Origin: Planctomycetota bacterium
Lineage (GTDB): Bacteria; Planctomycetota; Phycisphaerae; Phycisphaerales; UBA1924
Direction of reading: 5' to 3'
Assembly: GCA_013285505.1 (NCBI GenBank)
Contig: CP053450.1
Span: 3,890,796-3,954,795 of the forward strand
Length of the DNA: 64,000 nt
A model generated the notes under the pieces. The model was given only the letters and a program-made list of their open reading frames with translations, was not told where the DNA came from and did not search any database. This document shows, piece after piece, positions 35,786 through 45,037 of this stretch (its first letter is position 1; the number at the start of each line of letters is the position of its first letter). The position numbers and the translations under genes were made by a program.

Positions 35786-37982
35786 ATGAAGAACATGACC
35801 AAGATCACCGCGGCCGCCCTCGCGCTGCTCGCCGGACAGGCCGCCGCACAGGTCGAGCACGGCGCCGCCAACGTCGCCGAGAACGACTGCGACAACCACG
35901 ACACCTCCGTCACCGTCACCTACCTGACCGGCTCGGCCGGGTGGTCGGTCGTCGACGCCGCCAGCAACCGCGGCGATTACGGCTTCGACTTCGGCACCGG
36001 CGACGACTCCAACCAAGGCGTGCTCATCACCGGCAACTACGAGGACGCCCGCCTCTCCGAGGCCTGCGTCGGCCCCGATCCCTACTACGCCACCACCAGC
36101 AGCGCCCGCTCCGGCTCGTCCTACTTCATCGCCGTCCACGGCTCGCCCAGCGGCGCCGAGGTCAACTGGAACCCCGCCTTCGGCTTCTTCCCCATCGGCG
36201 ACGGCTGGCTCGCCGGCACCGCCTACAACAGCACCAACGGCGGCGTCATCGACGAGCTCGTCGGCAGCCCCCTCATCCCCCTCTACAACACCTTCAGCGA
36301 CCCCGGCACCGGCAACGGCTTCATCGACGCCGCCACCGGCCAGTTCGGCGTCCGCCTCGAGGGCATCGACGTCCGCCGCGACGGCGTCATGCTCGGCACC
36401 GGCGCCAAGAACGAAGACAACTTCGTGCAGATCTTCCACCACGCCGACGGCACCGCGGTCCTCAACAACCACGACAACGGCTCCAACGGCAACACCAGCG
36501 AACAGGACCCCGTCGGCTTCGTCTTCATCCCCGGCGGCACCGTCGGCGTCACCATGGGCGTCATCACCGGCACCGGCGACAAGCTCTTCAGCCAGGGCGA
36601 CTTTACCTGCGAGCTCGTCGGCAAGCCCGACACCAACGGCACCTGGCGCATCGAGATCGCCGGCGAAAGCCCCTCCACCGGCACCCTCCTTCTCACGCCC
36701 ACCACCGAGTTCCGCGGCAACACCATCGACAACCCCGTCTTCGTCACCCCCGACGCCACCGGCTGGACGATCACCAGCCGCGACATCACCGGCATGGGCC
36801 TCCAGGACATCGCCTCCTACGACCGCGCCTTCCACTTCGCCTTCTTCAAGACCGGCGTGGACATCCAGCCCGGCACCCCCGACCGGTCCTACCTCGACCG
36901 CTTCGACGTCGCCCACGCCGCCCGCATCGCCGTCACCGAGATCCGTCCCGACAACGGCAACGGCGACATGACCGCCGAGCGTGAAATGGGCTCCGACGCC
37001 CTCCGCGCCCGTCGGCGACAACCGAGGCGACGTCGGCCTGGCCTTCTTCAACGCACGACACCCCGCCCGCATCGACAACGGCCTCGACAGCTTCGAGGGC
37101 GTCTACCTCGCCTCCGCCTCCGAGTTCATCCGCGACAACACCGGCACCGGCGGCGTCAGCGGCTGGCACACCGTCAGCTTCGACAACGGCGAGATGCACG
37201 GCCACAACGCCTCCCTCGCCGGCGGCGAGATGAACGCCGACTTCGCCGTCGCCTACTTCCCCACCGACGCCGGATTCGATCAGGCCGGTGACGTGCAGGT
37301 CTTCTCCGGCGAGACCACCGAGCAGCCCGTCGACGGCACCGCCGGCGTCGACGGCGTCATCATCGCCATCAACTGGGACAACAACAACCGCATCGTCAGC
37401 GCCGCCCCCAACGGCTCCAGCTACACCCTCGCCGCCTTCGAGGCCTCCGGCGGCGCCCCCAGCAACGACTGGGACTACGGCTACGTCCACTTCCCCTACT
37501 CCACCCCCGGCATCGTCGCCGGACAGATCGACGCCAGCGGCAACACCGTCAGCGGCACCGGCGGCTTCTCCGTCTCCTCCGGCACCGACCAGACCTTCGG
37601 ATTCCCCGTCACCAAGATCACCGTCCCCGGCGTGGATTCCCGCACCGACGGCGTCCTCATGCTCACCGGCACCGACGGCCCCTTCGCTATGGCCTGGGAG
37701 GCCGGCGAGGACGGCACCTTCGAGGTCGCCGGCTTTGACCTGGTCAACGAGAACCCCGGCCAGACCGGTTTCAACTTCGTCTACGTCCCCTACGAAGGAC
37801 TCGCCGCCGGTGAGGACTGCATCGCCGACTTCAACGGCGACGACACCGTCAACACCCAGGACGTCCTCGCGTTCCTCAACGCCTGGAACAACGGCGACCC
37901 CTCCGCCGACATCAACGGCGACGGCAGCGTCAACACCCAGGACGTCCTCGCCTTCCTGAACCTCTGGAACGCCGGCTGCTAA
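35786..37982 (+). CDS. Secreted GC-type dockerin protein of unknown function, one frame break
   Basis: About 732 residues after repair. Signal peptide MKNMTKITAAALALLAGQAAA is preceded by GAGGAG. The body is Gly/Asn/Asp-rich and built of several diverged beta units sharing F(V/N)(F/Y)(V/I)P segments (PVGFVFIPGG, GFNFVYVPYEG), so it is probably internally repetitive. A break near 37005 (CTCCGCGCCCG, one CG short) is repaired to DALRAPVGDN. The last 57 residues are a two-repeat dockerin-like module ending NAGC, nearly identical in DNA to the metallopeptidase tail at 3669-3838. A strong terminator follows. Confidence 0.78.
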
Positions 37983-38008
37983 ACCAGCCCCATAACCCGC
38001 CCCACCCC

Positions 38009-38038
38009 AGAGCCCCGGACACAGGTCCGGGGCTCTTT
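38009..38038 (+). terminator. Rho-independent terminator of the dockerin gene
   Basis: A perfect 12-pair stem (AGAGCCCCGGAC and complement, ACAG loop), followed by TTTCATT, 27 bases after the stop of the gene at 35786-37982. Confidence 0.8.
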
Positions 38039-38295
38039 CATTGCCACTGCACGGAACCCGGCGCACCGGTCGATCCCGCACGAAACACGGGAACCGAGAC
38101 CCCGCGCCATCCGTACAGAACGGTGTCTTCGATTCTGGTCTCCTGCGGGAGGGTCTCGGCAGCCGCGAGGGGAGCCGAGACCCTTCTGCACTTTTCTACC
38201 ACGGCGCGTCCGCATTCACCGCAAAGCCCGCCACCATGAGCGTGCTGCGAGCCGTCACCGGCCCCGCTGGCCACAAACCGCCATACCCTGCCCCG

Positions 38296-39255
38296 ATGCC
38301 CGTACCGCCCGCACCGCCCGCACCGCCTGAAGCCCCAAGCGCACCCGCCCCACCCCTCCCGCGCGCCATCGCCGTCGCGCGCCTCGTCGCAACCGATATC
38401 AAACTCGCCCACTCGGTCTTCGCCCTGCCCTTCGCGCTGCTCGCCGTCTTCCTCGCACGCCCCGCGTCCGATACCCCCGCAGCACTGGCCGGCAAGCTCA
38501 CCATCGTCGTCGTCTGCATGGTCTGCGCGCGCACCTGGGCCATGCTCGTCAACCGCCTCGCCGACCGCCGCATCGACGCCGCCAACCCCCGCACCGCCCG
38601 CCGCGCACTCGCCTCCGGACGCCTCACCCCCCGCGACGGCCTCGCCGCCGCCGCCACCAGCGCCGCGCTCTTCGTCGCCGCGACGACGCTCTTCGGCATC
38701 TTCTTCGCCAATTGGTGGCCGGCCATCCTCGCCGTCCCCGTGCTCCTCTGGATCGGCTTCTACTCCTTCACCAAACGATTCACCGCCCTCTGCCACGTCT
38801 TCCTCGGCGGCGCCCTCGCGGCGTCCCCGATCTGCGCCGCCATCGCCGTCGATCCCGCAGCACTCTCCACCACCCCCGCCCTCTGGTGGCTCGCCGGCAT
38901 GGTCCTCTGCTGGGTCGCCGGCTTCGACGTCATCTACGCCCTGCAGGACCTCGACTACGACCGCGAGGTCGGCCTCTCCAGCATCCCCGCAGCCCTCGGC
39001 CCTCGCGGCGCAGCCTGGGTCAGCCGCGCCCTCCACGCCCTCGCCTCCGCCTGCCTCGTCCTCGCCTGGCGCAGCGACCCCCGCCTCGGCCCCATCTTCG
39101 CCGCCGCCACCGCCCTGGCGATCGCCCTCCTCATCGCCGAACACCTCGTCCTCATCCGCAAGGGCCTCGCGGGCCTCGACATGGCCTTCTTCACGCTCAA
39201 CGGCGTGGTGAGCTGCGTGCTTGGAGCCGCGGGCATCCTCGACCTGCTGGTGTAG
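38296..39255 (+). CDS. UbiA-family prenyltransferase (4-hydroxybenzoate/menaquinone type)
   Basis: Integral membrane prenyltransferase that attaches a polyprenyl chain to an aromatic ring in quinone synthesis. 319 residues and about eight to nine helices. IKLAHSVFALPFALLAVF is the typical first helix. The first Asp-rich motif region reads NRLADRRIDAANPRTARR and the second DVIYALQDLDYDRE. YSFTKRFT lies between. This pattern fits the UbiA-like enzyme used in the futalosine menaquinone route, but ring substrate cannot be decided from the window. A Pro/Ala-rich leader precedes helix 1; ATG 38236 is an alternative start. The frame is intact. Confidence 0.87.
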   Translation: MPVPPAPPAPPEAPSAPAPPLPRAIAVARLVATDIKLAHSVFALPFALLAVFLARPASDTPAALAGKLTIVVVCMVCARTWAMLVNRLADRRIDAANPRTARRALASGRLTPRDGLAAAATSAALFVAATTLFGIFFANWWPAILAVPVLLWIGFYSFTKRFTALCHVFLGGALAASPICAAIAVDPAALSTTPALWWLAGMVLCWVAGFDVIYALQDLDYDREVGLSSIPAALGPRGAAWVSRALHALASACLVLAWRSDPRLGPIFAAATALAIALLIAEHLVLIRKGLAGLDMAFFTLNGVVSCVLGAAGILDLLV

Positions 39256-39287
39256 CACGCTTCTTTCAATCATTTCTGAAAACCCTA

Positions 39288-39316
39288 TTGACTCCCAAAC
39301 CCCCGCACCCCATACT
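39288..39316 (+). promoter_or_regulatory. Candidate promoter giving a leaderless regulator mRNA
   Basis: TTGACT (39288-39293), 17-base spacer, CATACT (39311-39316). Transcription would start about seven bases later, at or next to the ATG at 39323. The area is locally A+T-rich, and no ribosome-binding site precedes that ATG. Confidence 0.5.
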
Positions 39317-39322
39317 TCAGCA

Positions 39323-39859
39323 ATGGCACCCACCAACCCCCAGCCCGACACCCTCCGCGAGGCCCAGGACCGCTTTATCGCGACCTGGGGCCAGATGGGC
39401 TCGGCCTGGGGCATCAGCCGCACCATGGCCGAGGTCCACGCACTCCTCTTCATCGCCGGCGACCCGCTCTGCACCGACGACGTCATGGACCGCCTCGAGA
39501 TCTCCCGCGGCTCGGCCTCGATGTCCCTCCGCGCACTCGTCGAGTGGGGCGTCGTCTCCCGCGCCCACAAACGCGGCGACCGCAAGGAGTACTTCTCCGC
39601 CGACCAGGACGTCTGGACCCTCTTCCGCGCCGTCGTCCGCGAACGCATGAAGCGCGAGGTCGACCCCCTGCTCGCCTCCCTCTTCGAGATCCGCGACCTC
39701 ACCCGCGGCATGGGCGGCGACGCCAGCGAGCACAACCTCCGCCTCGACGAACTGCTCCAGTTCTTCGAGATCGTCCAGGCCGTCGGCCAGCGGTTCATCA
39801 GCCCCAACGGCGAGGGCCTGCAGGCCGCGGCCGAGATCCTGAGCAAGACCAGCGCATGA
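39323..39859 (+). CDS. GbsR/MarR-like winged-helix regulator
   Basis: 178 residues. The N-terminal helix carries RFIATWGQMGSAWGISRTMA, as in the GbsR family. A winged helix follows with AEVHALLFIAGDPLCTDDVM, LEISRGSASMSLRALVEWGV and the wing HKRGDRKEYFSAD. The C-terminal helices are likely for dimerisation or ligand sensing. GbsR relatives often control osmolyte or membrane genes; the target here is unknown. The ATG has a promoter -10 only seven bases upstream, and the stop overlaps the next gene (ATGA), so the two are translationally coupled. Confidence 0.85.
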   Translation: MAPTNPQPDTLREAQDRFIATWGQMGSAWGISRTMAEVHALLFIAGDPLCTDDVMDRLEISRGSASMSLRALVEWGVVSRAHKRGDRKEYFSADQDVWTLFRAVVRERMKREVDPLLASLFEIRDLTRGMGGDASEHNLRLDELLQFFEIVQAVGQRFISPNGEGLQAAAEILSKTSA

Positions 39860-40311
39860 CCCGCACCGCCTCCAGCCCGGTCCGCGTGGACTGCCCCCGG
39901 CAGCCGGTCGCCCCGAGCACCCAGCAGACGTGGACCGTCACGCTCGTGTGGGCCCTCGCCGAACGCGTCCGCCGCCGCCTCGGCGCCAACGCCGACACCC
40001 CCACCGACACACCCGTCGCCGTCGAACTCGTCGCGGCCCCGAACGACGATCCGACCGGCGACCCAAAGCGAGCCAACGTGTCGCTCGACCTGCTGCTGCG
40101 CTCGGGCGCGCGGCGGGAGCTGGCGCGTCGAGCAGACCTGCCGGCCTCGTGGCTCGCCGAGCGCGACTTCCGGCACCTCGACATCGAGGGCGTCTTCGCC
40201 TGCACCTTCCAGGTGAGCAACCCGGACCGCCCGGTCTACGCGCGGTGCTCCCTGCTCGAAGAAGCCGGCATCCCCGCCGGGTCGTACTCCCTCCGCGACG
40301 CGGCCGACTAA
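39856..40311 (+). CDS. Conserved-looking hypothetical protein coupled to the GbsR-like gene
   Basis: 151 residues. Its ATG overlaps the regulator stop by four bases. It has no signal peptide or membrane helix. The middle is rich in Ala/Arg with SLDLLLRSGARRELARRADL; the end is beta-like (GVFACTFQVSNPDRPVYARC). I do not recognise a family. The coupling suggests that it works with, or modulates, the regulator. Confidence 0.6.
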   Translation: MTRTASSPVRVDCPRQPVAPSTQQTWTVTLVWALAERVRRRLGANADTPTDTPVAVELVAAPNDDPTGDPKRANVSLDLLLRSGARRELARRADLPASWLAERDFRHLDIEGVFACTFQVSNPDRPVYARCSLLEEAGIPAGSYSLRDAAD

Positions 40312-40391
40312 AGCCCCCGCCAAACCGCAGACCCGCTGTCACACTCGGAGCGGCCGCCCCCTCGCGCGTGGCTCCAAGCCATCAGAACACG

Positions 40392-40419
40392 AAAAAGCCC
40401 CTCGCATGCACGAGGGGCT
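40392..40419 (-). terminator. Rho-independent terminator of the HTH-membrane gene
   Basis: A nine-pair stem (AGCCCCTCG and complement, 6-base loop, 40396-40419), followed on the minus strand by five T's, 28 bases after the stop at 40447. Confidence 0.85.
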
Positions 40420-40446
40420 CAGAAAGTTCTCAGATGTGGTACCCGC

Positions 40447-41256
40447 TCAGCTCTTCTTGCCGAGCACCATGCCCACCACGGCGAAGATCACCACGACCGC
40501 CGCCATGCCGCCGGCCACCGCGTAGAACTGTCCGCCGATGATGTCCTTGACCGGCGCGATAGTGCCCGTCATCGCAAAGATCACCACCGAGATCGCAAAC
40601 GCCAGGCACAGGGCCATGCCCAGCGCCAGGCCGCCACCGATACCCGACCACGCGCCGTCGTAGGCCTCGGCGAGCATCGGCGCCATCGCCGCCGCCGGAG
40701 CCGCGGCCGCGTCGGCCTCGCCCTCGGTGCCCTCAAACAGCGCCGCGGGCCCGTCCATGATGCCGCTCTCACCCGCAGGCGAGGTCGCGCCCATCGTGTC
40801 CTGCCCGTACACATCGTCGAGCAGGTCGGCGCCGAGCGACGTGTCGTCGGCCTCCTTGGTCAGATCGAGCAGCCCCGAACCCGAGCTTGCCGAGTCGAGC
40901 TCAAAGCCCGCGTCCATCCCCGAGTCGGTGACCTGCGTCTGCGCCGACGGGTCGGCCGTCTCGGTCTCGTCGGGGTCGAAGATGCTGATACCGGTCGAGT
41001 CGCTCGGCTGGTCGAGCCCGAGCGCACTGCCCGAACCGGACGAGGAGAGCGACAACGGCTCGAGGTCTTCACCCAGCCGGAGCACGTCGTCCTCGCCGCC
41101 GCCGCCGAGCAGATCGACCTGCTCCTTCTTGAACATCAGGCGGTCGCCGTCGCGGAACTCCTGCAGCTGCCCGCTGTCGGCCATCTGCTGGACTTCTTCG
41201 GCGGACTTGCCGAGCTTCTCGGCTGCTTCCTCGATCGTGTAGAACATCTTCGCCAT
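40447..41256 (-). CDS. Excisionase-like HTH protein with acidic linker and three membrane helices
   Basis: 269 residues. Residues 1-50 read MAKMFYTIEEAAEKLGKSAE and continue to EFRDGDRLMFKKEQVDLL, a MerR/excisionase-type helix-turn-helix. Then ~130 residues of Asp/Ser/Gly-rich linker. Then Ala-rich sequence and three hydrophobic helices (GGLALGMALCLAFAISVVIF, FYAVAGGMAAVVVIFAVVGM and the segment between) ending GKKS. AGGAGG lies eight bases before the ATG. A DNA-binding-like domain tethered to the membrane would suit a membrane-linked regulator; this layout recurs in planctomycetes as I recall, without a known role. Confidence 0.75.
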   Translation of the reverse strand: MAKMFYTIEEAAEKLGKSAEEVQQMADSGQLQEFRDGDRLMFKKEQVDLLGGGGEDDVLRLGEDLEPLSLSSSGSGSALGLDQPSDSTGISIFDPDETETADPSAQTQVTDSGMDAGFELDSASSGSGLLDLTKEADDTSLGADLLDDVYGQDTMGATSPAGESGIMDGPAALFEGTEGEADAAAAPAAAMAPMLAEAYDGAWSGIGGGLALGMALCLAFAISVVIFAMTGTIAPVKDIIGGQFYAVAGGMAAVVVIFAVVGMVLGKKS

Positions 41257-41471
41257 CGGGCGTTCCTCCTGCCGGGGTCTGGTTGCGCCCCTCATGCTAG
41301 CACGACGTGGGGTGGGGTGCGAGAGCCCACGATTCCCAACCGAAGCCTGTACGCAGAGCCCCAGCGGGGGTTTCCAAGGGACCAATCGGCTCAGAAGTCG
41401 GTTTCGTTGACTTGGGAGGGGGCCCCCAGTAAATTGCCGGGTGAAGACCGAGACCCCGGGGAGATCAGCTC

Positions 41472-42845
41472 ATGCCGCGACAAGCCAGCCGATGCGCCGG
41501 GCTCGCCGCCATGGTCCTGAGCCTGACCCCCGTGATTCAGATCGCGCACGCGCAACGCCACGAGTTGCTCAAGCTGCTGCCCGAAGACAGCGGCGAGAGG
41601 GAGTACTTCGGCTGCTCGGCCTCCATGAACGACAGCGTGATCCTGATCGGGGCGTACGGCGACCGCCCCAACGGGTTTCTCTCTGGGGCCACGTACCTCT
41701 TCGATCTCGCTTCGGGACGCGAGTTGAGCAGGTTTTACCCGGCTGACGGGCACTCGGTCGACGAGTTTGGGCTCGCGGTGGCGATCACCGGCGACATCGC
41801 GCTTATCGGGGCACCATTGCGCGACGAGCACGGTGCCAACTCCGGAGCGGCGTACCTCTTCGACATCTCCGACCCTCGCCGGCCGGTGGAGCTCACAACG
41901 CTCCTGCCGGACGAAGGGTCGGACGGCGCGAATTTCGGCTGGACGGTCGCGGCCGCGGGACCGGTGGCGGTGGTGTCGGCCTACCGGGACGATGACCTGG
42001 GCGAACGATCCGGGTCGGTATATGTCTTCGACATCTCTGACCCGCAGCGGCCGGTGCGGATATTCAAGTTGCTGGCCGAAGATGGTGTCCCGTTCCAGGA
42101 GTTCGGATCCGCGCTGGCGATCGACGGGGAGACCATTCTCATCGGTGCTCCGGCCGACGACAACGAGTTCGGTGAAAACGCAGGATCGGTATACGTCTTC
42201 AACGCGCTGACAGGGAGACAGGACGCCAAGCTTCTGTCACCAAACGCCAGACCGGCAGAAGACTTCGGCCGGTCGGTCGCACTGCACGGTGCCGCGGCAG
42301 TGGTCGGTGCACCTTCGCCGTCTTCTTCAACCGGCCCAGGTGCTGCGTATCTGTTTGACCTCCCAACTCGAACTCCACTCGCGACTCTTGTGCCGCCCGA
42401 CCGTTACGAGCGAGACAATTTCGGACACAGGGTCGCAGTGAAAGACACAACGGCTGTCGTTTTAGCCCCGCTCAGCCGGCAGGACGGGGAATACTCAGGC
42501 CGCACCTCAGTTTTTGAGCTCACATCGGGGTTCGAGGTCACTCACCTCGTCGACAACGCGACCGAATCTGCTATCGGGTTGTTCTCTGCGCTCGTGCTAT
42601 CTGGCGACCGCGCTGTCATAGGTGCGCTCGGTGAGGATACAAACGGCGAACTCGCGGGGGCGGCGTATGTCTTCAGCACCTGCTTCCCCGACCTGACCGG
42701 CGACGGCGTGACCGATACCCGCGACGTGATTGTCTATCTGCGATACTGGGCGAAGCAAGATCCGCACGCCGACTGGGACCGTGACGGCACGGTGGATGCA
42801 GACGACCTGGGTGTGTTCCTCAATGCTTGGGTGGCTGGCTGTTGA
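41472..42845 (+). CDS. Secreted seven-bladed FG-GAP beta-propeller with GC-type dockerin
   Basis: 457 residues. Signal peptide in the first ~30 residues (CAGLAAMVLSLTPVIQIAHA). Seven FG-GAP blades of ~50 residues, each centred on (E/D)xFGxxVAxxGxxAxIGAP...GAAYLFD. The tail is DLTGDGVTDTRDVIVYLRYW then DWDRDGTVDADDLGVFLNAW and VAGC, a GC-type dockerin. A paralogue with the same plan lies at 57524-58858. Parts from 42240 to 42620 are less G+C-rich than the flanks. Its TGA is directly abutted by the convergent repressor gene stop. Probably a cell-surface binding or scaffold protein (inference). Confidence 0.84.
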   Translation: MPRQASRCAGLAAMVLSLTPVIQIAHAQRHELLKLLPEDSGEREYFGCSASMNDSVILIGAYGDRPNGFLSGATYLFDLASGRELSRFYPADGHSVDEFGLAVAITGDIALIGAPLRDEHGANSGAAYLFDISDPRRPVELTTLLPDEGSDGANFGWTVAAAGPVAVVSAYRDDDLGERSGSVYVFDISDPQRPVRIFKLLAEDGVPFQEFGSALAIDGETILIGAPADDNEFGENAGSVYVFNALTGRQDAKLLSPNARPAEDFGRSVALHGAAAVVGAPSPSSSTGPGAAYLFDLPTRTPLATLVPPDRYERDNFGHRVAVKDTTAVVLAPLSRQDGEYSGRTSVFELTSGFEVTHLVDNATESAIGLFSALVLSGDRAVIGALGEDTNGELAGAAYVFSTCFPDLTGDGVTDTRDVIVYLRYWAKQDPHADWDRDGTVDADDLGVFLNAWVAGC

Positions 42846-43700
42846 CTACCCAATCGGCCGCTGCACACTCACCGCCGCATACAGCCCCACCACCTGCTCC
42901 CGCGGCAGCGTCCGCGGGGCGTACGACTGGTTCAGCGGCTGCAGCCGGATCAACTCCTCCGACGCCGGCCCGCTCTCAAAGAACACCCGCTTGAACGTCG
43001 TCTCGTCGTCCGGCGCAAGCCGCGCGAAACAGTCCGACCCGTTGCGGATGTCCCGCGCCGGCGAGAAGACCACGATGTCGCCCTCGCGATAGTCCGGCTG
43101 CATCGAGTCCCCCACCACCCGGGCCGCGAAGGCGTCCGCGTCCGACAGATCCGGGCACCGCACATACTCATCCGCCACCCGCGCCGGATAGCCCAGGTCC
43201 GTGAACTCCCGCGGGTAGCCCGCCTGCACCCTGTTGATCACCGGCACCTCCAGCGGCAGCGCAACCGGCGTCGGGCCCTGCTCCCCCGGCGGGCTGAGCC
43301 GGTCGATCAGCGTCCGCAGCTCGCCGGACTGGTACGCCGCGTCGAGCCCCGGGCTGCCGCCCGACGCCCCCCGCGCCTCCCGCAACAACGACGCGACCCG
43401 CGCAGCCGCGAGCTGCCGCCGCTGCAGCTCCTGCAGCTCGCGCCGGATCGGCCCCGGCGTCGCCTGCAGATCCGCCAGCCGCGTCAGGTGCCCCGGCTCG
43501 GTGTTGAGCGCAGCCTCCAGCCGCCGGAGGATCGCCGCGCTCGGCGGCCCGCACCGGGCGTTCTCGATCGCCGATAGATAGCTCTTCGAGCACGCCACCC
43601 GCTCGGCGAGCACATCGAGGCTGAGCCCCAGCTCGCGCCGGCGCGCGCGCGACGCCTCCCCCAACCGGGCGGTGGCTCTCTCCAGGGGTGAACCGGACAT
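42846..43700 (-). CDS. Phage C2/LexA-type repressor (XRE HTH plus S24 peptidase)
   Basis: 284 residues. An XRE helix-turn-helix (RRRELGLSLDVLAERVACSK, SYLSAIENARCGPPSAAIL) is followed by a Gln/Arg-rich linker. The C-terminal S24 self-cleavage domain has catalytic Ser in VVGDSMQPDYREGDIVVFSP (near residue 198) and Lys in TTFKRVFF (near 235). Such repressors are cleaved on RecA activation and hold prophage-type operons silent. It is divergent from the HTH-ATPase-GNAT-terminase operon, with an operator-like region between. The minus-strand extended -10 TGGTATAGT (43764-43772) would serve it. An upstream ATG at 43739 is possible. Confidence 0.9.
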   Translation of the reverse strand: MSGSPLERATARLGEASRARRRELGLSLDVLAERVACSKSYLSAIENARCGPPSAAILRRLEAALNTEPGHLTRLADLQATPGPIRRELQELQRRQLAAARVASLLREARGASGGSPGLDAAYQSGELRTLIDRLSPPGEQGPTPVALPLEVPVINRVQAGYPREFTDLGYPARVADEYVRCPDLSDADAFAARVVGDSMQPDYREGDIVVFSPARDIRNGSDCFARLAPDDETTFKRVFFESGPASEELIRLQPLNQSYAPRTLPREQVVGLYAAVSVQRPIG

Positions 43701-43756
43701 CCGAAATCCTCCGTCAGAAGCACAATCTGCCCCCGACATCCACGAGCGCGCGCGAG

Positions 43757-43837
43757 TTTGTGACTATACCATACAAAGACCTTGCACATTGTACTCGAGA
43801 TGGAGAATATAGGGGCAGAGTTCAATATCTATTGAAC
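43757..43837. promoter_or_regulatory. A+T-rich divergent promoter/operator region with two inverted repeats
   Basis: The segment is strongly A+T-rich against its surroundings. TTTGT...ACAAA at 43757-43777 has 5-base arms with 11 bases between and includes the extended -10 for the repressor. GTTCAATA-TC-TATTGAAC at 43820-43837 is a perfect 8+8 palindrome. A plus-strand TTGCAC at 43782 with AATATA about 18 bases on could be the operon promoter. The layout is typical of a lysogeny switch. Confidence 0.6.
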
Positions 43838-43903
43838 CATGCGAGAACCACGCCGCGGAGCGGCGTGCAACCCGGATTCAGACCGCCAGGAGGCACAATC
43901 GCG

Positions 43904-44368
43904 ATGCTCGGATCACCCACCATCGACCGTCAGGAGGCCCAAAACCCCTCTCTCGACCTCAGAAAGGGCTTTCGTCGGGACGTCGCCCGGACGCTCGTGG
44001 ACCGGGCCGCCTTCCTGCCCGAGCCGGACCGCTACCTCGTCGAGGGCGTCTTCCGCGACGGGCGGCCGATCTCCGACCTGGCCGCGATGTGGAGGGAGAT
44101 CCCCGGGCACGAACGCGTGCCGCGGGCCCTCCGCCACCGCCTGCACCGCCTCGTCGAGCGCCTGCTCTCGCCCCGGTTCGAGGTGGTCGCCCGGCTCCGC
44201 CACACCTGGACACCGACCCGCACACGCATCGCCACCGCGTGCGTGCTGCACGGCCTCTCGACGAGGCAGGCCTCCGAGCGGCTGAACGTCTCGCTCCACA
44301 CCGTCCGGCGCCAGCTCGACGCGGTGCACGCGATCTGCGACGCCGTCAGCGGGAGCGTGAAGCCGTGA
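43904..44368 (+). CDS. Small HTH (sigma region 4-like) protein, first gene of terminase operon
   Basis: 154 residues from ATG 43904, after AGGAGG. The N-terminus has FRRDVARTLVDRAAFLPEPD and DRYLVEGVFRDGRPISDLAA, the latter an initial helix-turn-helix-like pair. The C-terminus has TRTRIATACVLHGLSTRQAS followed by ERLNVSLHTVRRQLD, resembling LuxR/sigma-4 recognition helices. So it may hold two HTH units and act as the operon's activator or a terminase small-subunit analogue. The ATPase GTG overlaps its stop. I do not recognise a named family. Confidence 0.65.
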   Translation: MLGSPTIDRQEAQNPSLDLRKGFRRDVARTLVDRAAFLPEPDRYLVEGVFRDGRPISDLAAMWREIPGHERVPRALRHRLHRLVERLLSPRFEVVARLRHTWTPTRTRIATACVLHGLSTRQASERLNVSLHTVRRQLDAVHAICDAVSGSVKP

Positions 44369-45037
44369 ACCTGTGCATCCCCATCGTTGACTGCGCCTCG
44401 CCGCCCTCCGGCCGCCTGCTCCGCGCGCTCGCGCCCTTCGGCCTGCTCGCACGCCGCACCGACCGCCCCGCGCCCCCACCACCGCCACAAGCCGCGGCAG
44501 ACCGGGTGCTCGCGGCTCCCCGGCGGGTCGATCGCGCTGGTGACCGGCCCCAGCGGGTGCGGCAAGACCACGCTGCTGCGGGCCATCGCCGACACCGCCA
44601 CCACCCCCGTCGTAGACGGGGCCGCGCTGCTCCGGGACGCCCCCGGCGACCGACCGATGCTCGACCTCTTCGCCGGGCCGCTCCCCGAGGTACTCCGCTC
44701 GCTCGCAGCCGCGGGACTCGCCGAGCCCAGGCTGTGGGCGCGATCTGTCGCCGAACTCTCCGACGGGCAGCGCCTCAGGCTCGGGCTGGCCCTCGCCATG
44801 GCCCGAACGCACTGCCGCGCGCGCAGCCTCGTGGTGCTCGACGAGTTCTGCTCGACGCTGGACCGTGTCACCGCCCGCGGCGTCGCGCGGACGCTCCGCC
44901 GCTGGGCATCGGGCCACCCCGGCGTGCTCGTGGTCTGCGCCACCGCCCACGACGATCTCGCATCGTCCCTCCTGCCCGATCTCGCACTCCAGGCACCCTT
45001 TGAGGAGACCCGCGATGCCCGCACCGATCGCTCCTGA
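44365..45037 (+). CDS. ABC-type ATPase resembling the ATPase half of COG2401, one frame break
   Basis: About 224 residues after repair. It starts at GTG 44365, overlapping the previous stop (GTGA). After a break near 44520 (CCCCGGCGGG, one CG short) it reads SIALVTGPSGCGKTTLLRAI (Walker A), LSDGQRLRLGLALAMA (ABC signature variant of LSGGQ) and SLVVLDEFCSTLD (Walker B with catalytic Glu), then CATAHDDL with the switch His. It is soluble with no membrane partner, so not a transporter. The EF-C-S-T-L-D and T-A-H-D-D-L strings match what I remember of COG2401, where this ATPase is fused to a GNAT domain; here the GNAT is the next gene. Confidence 0.78.
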
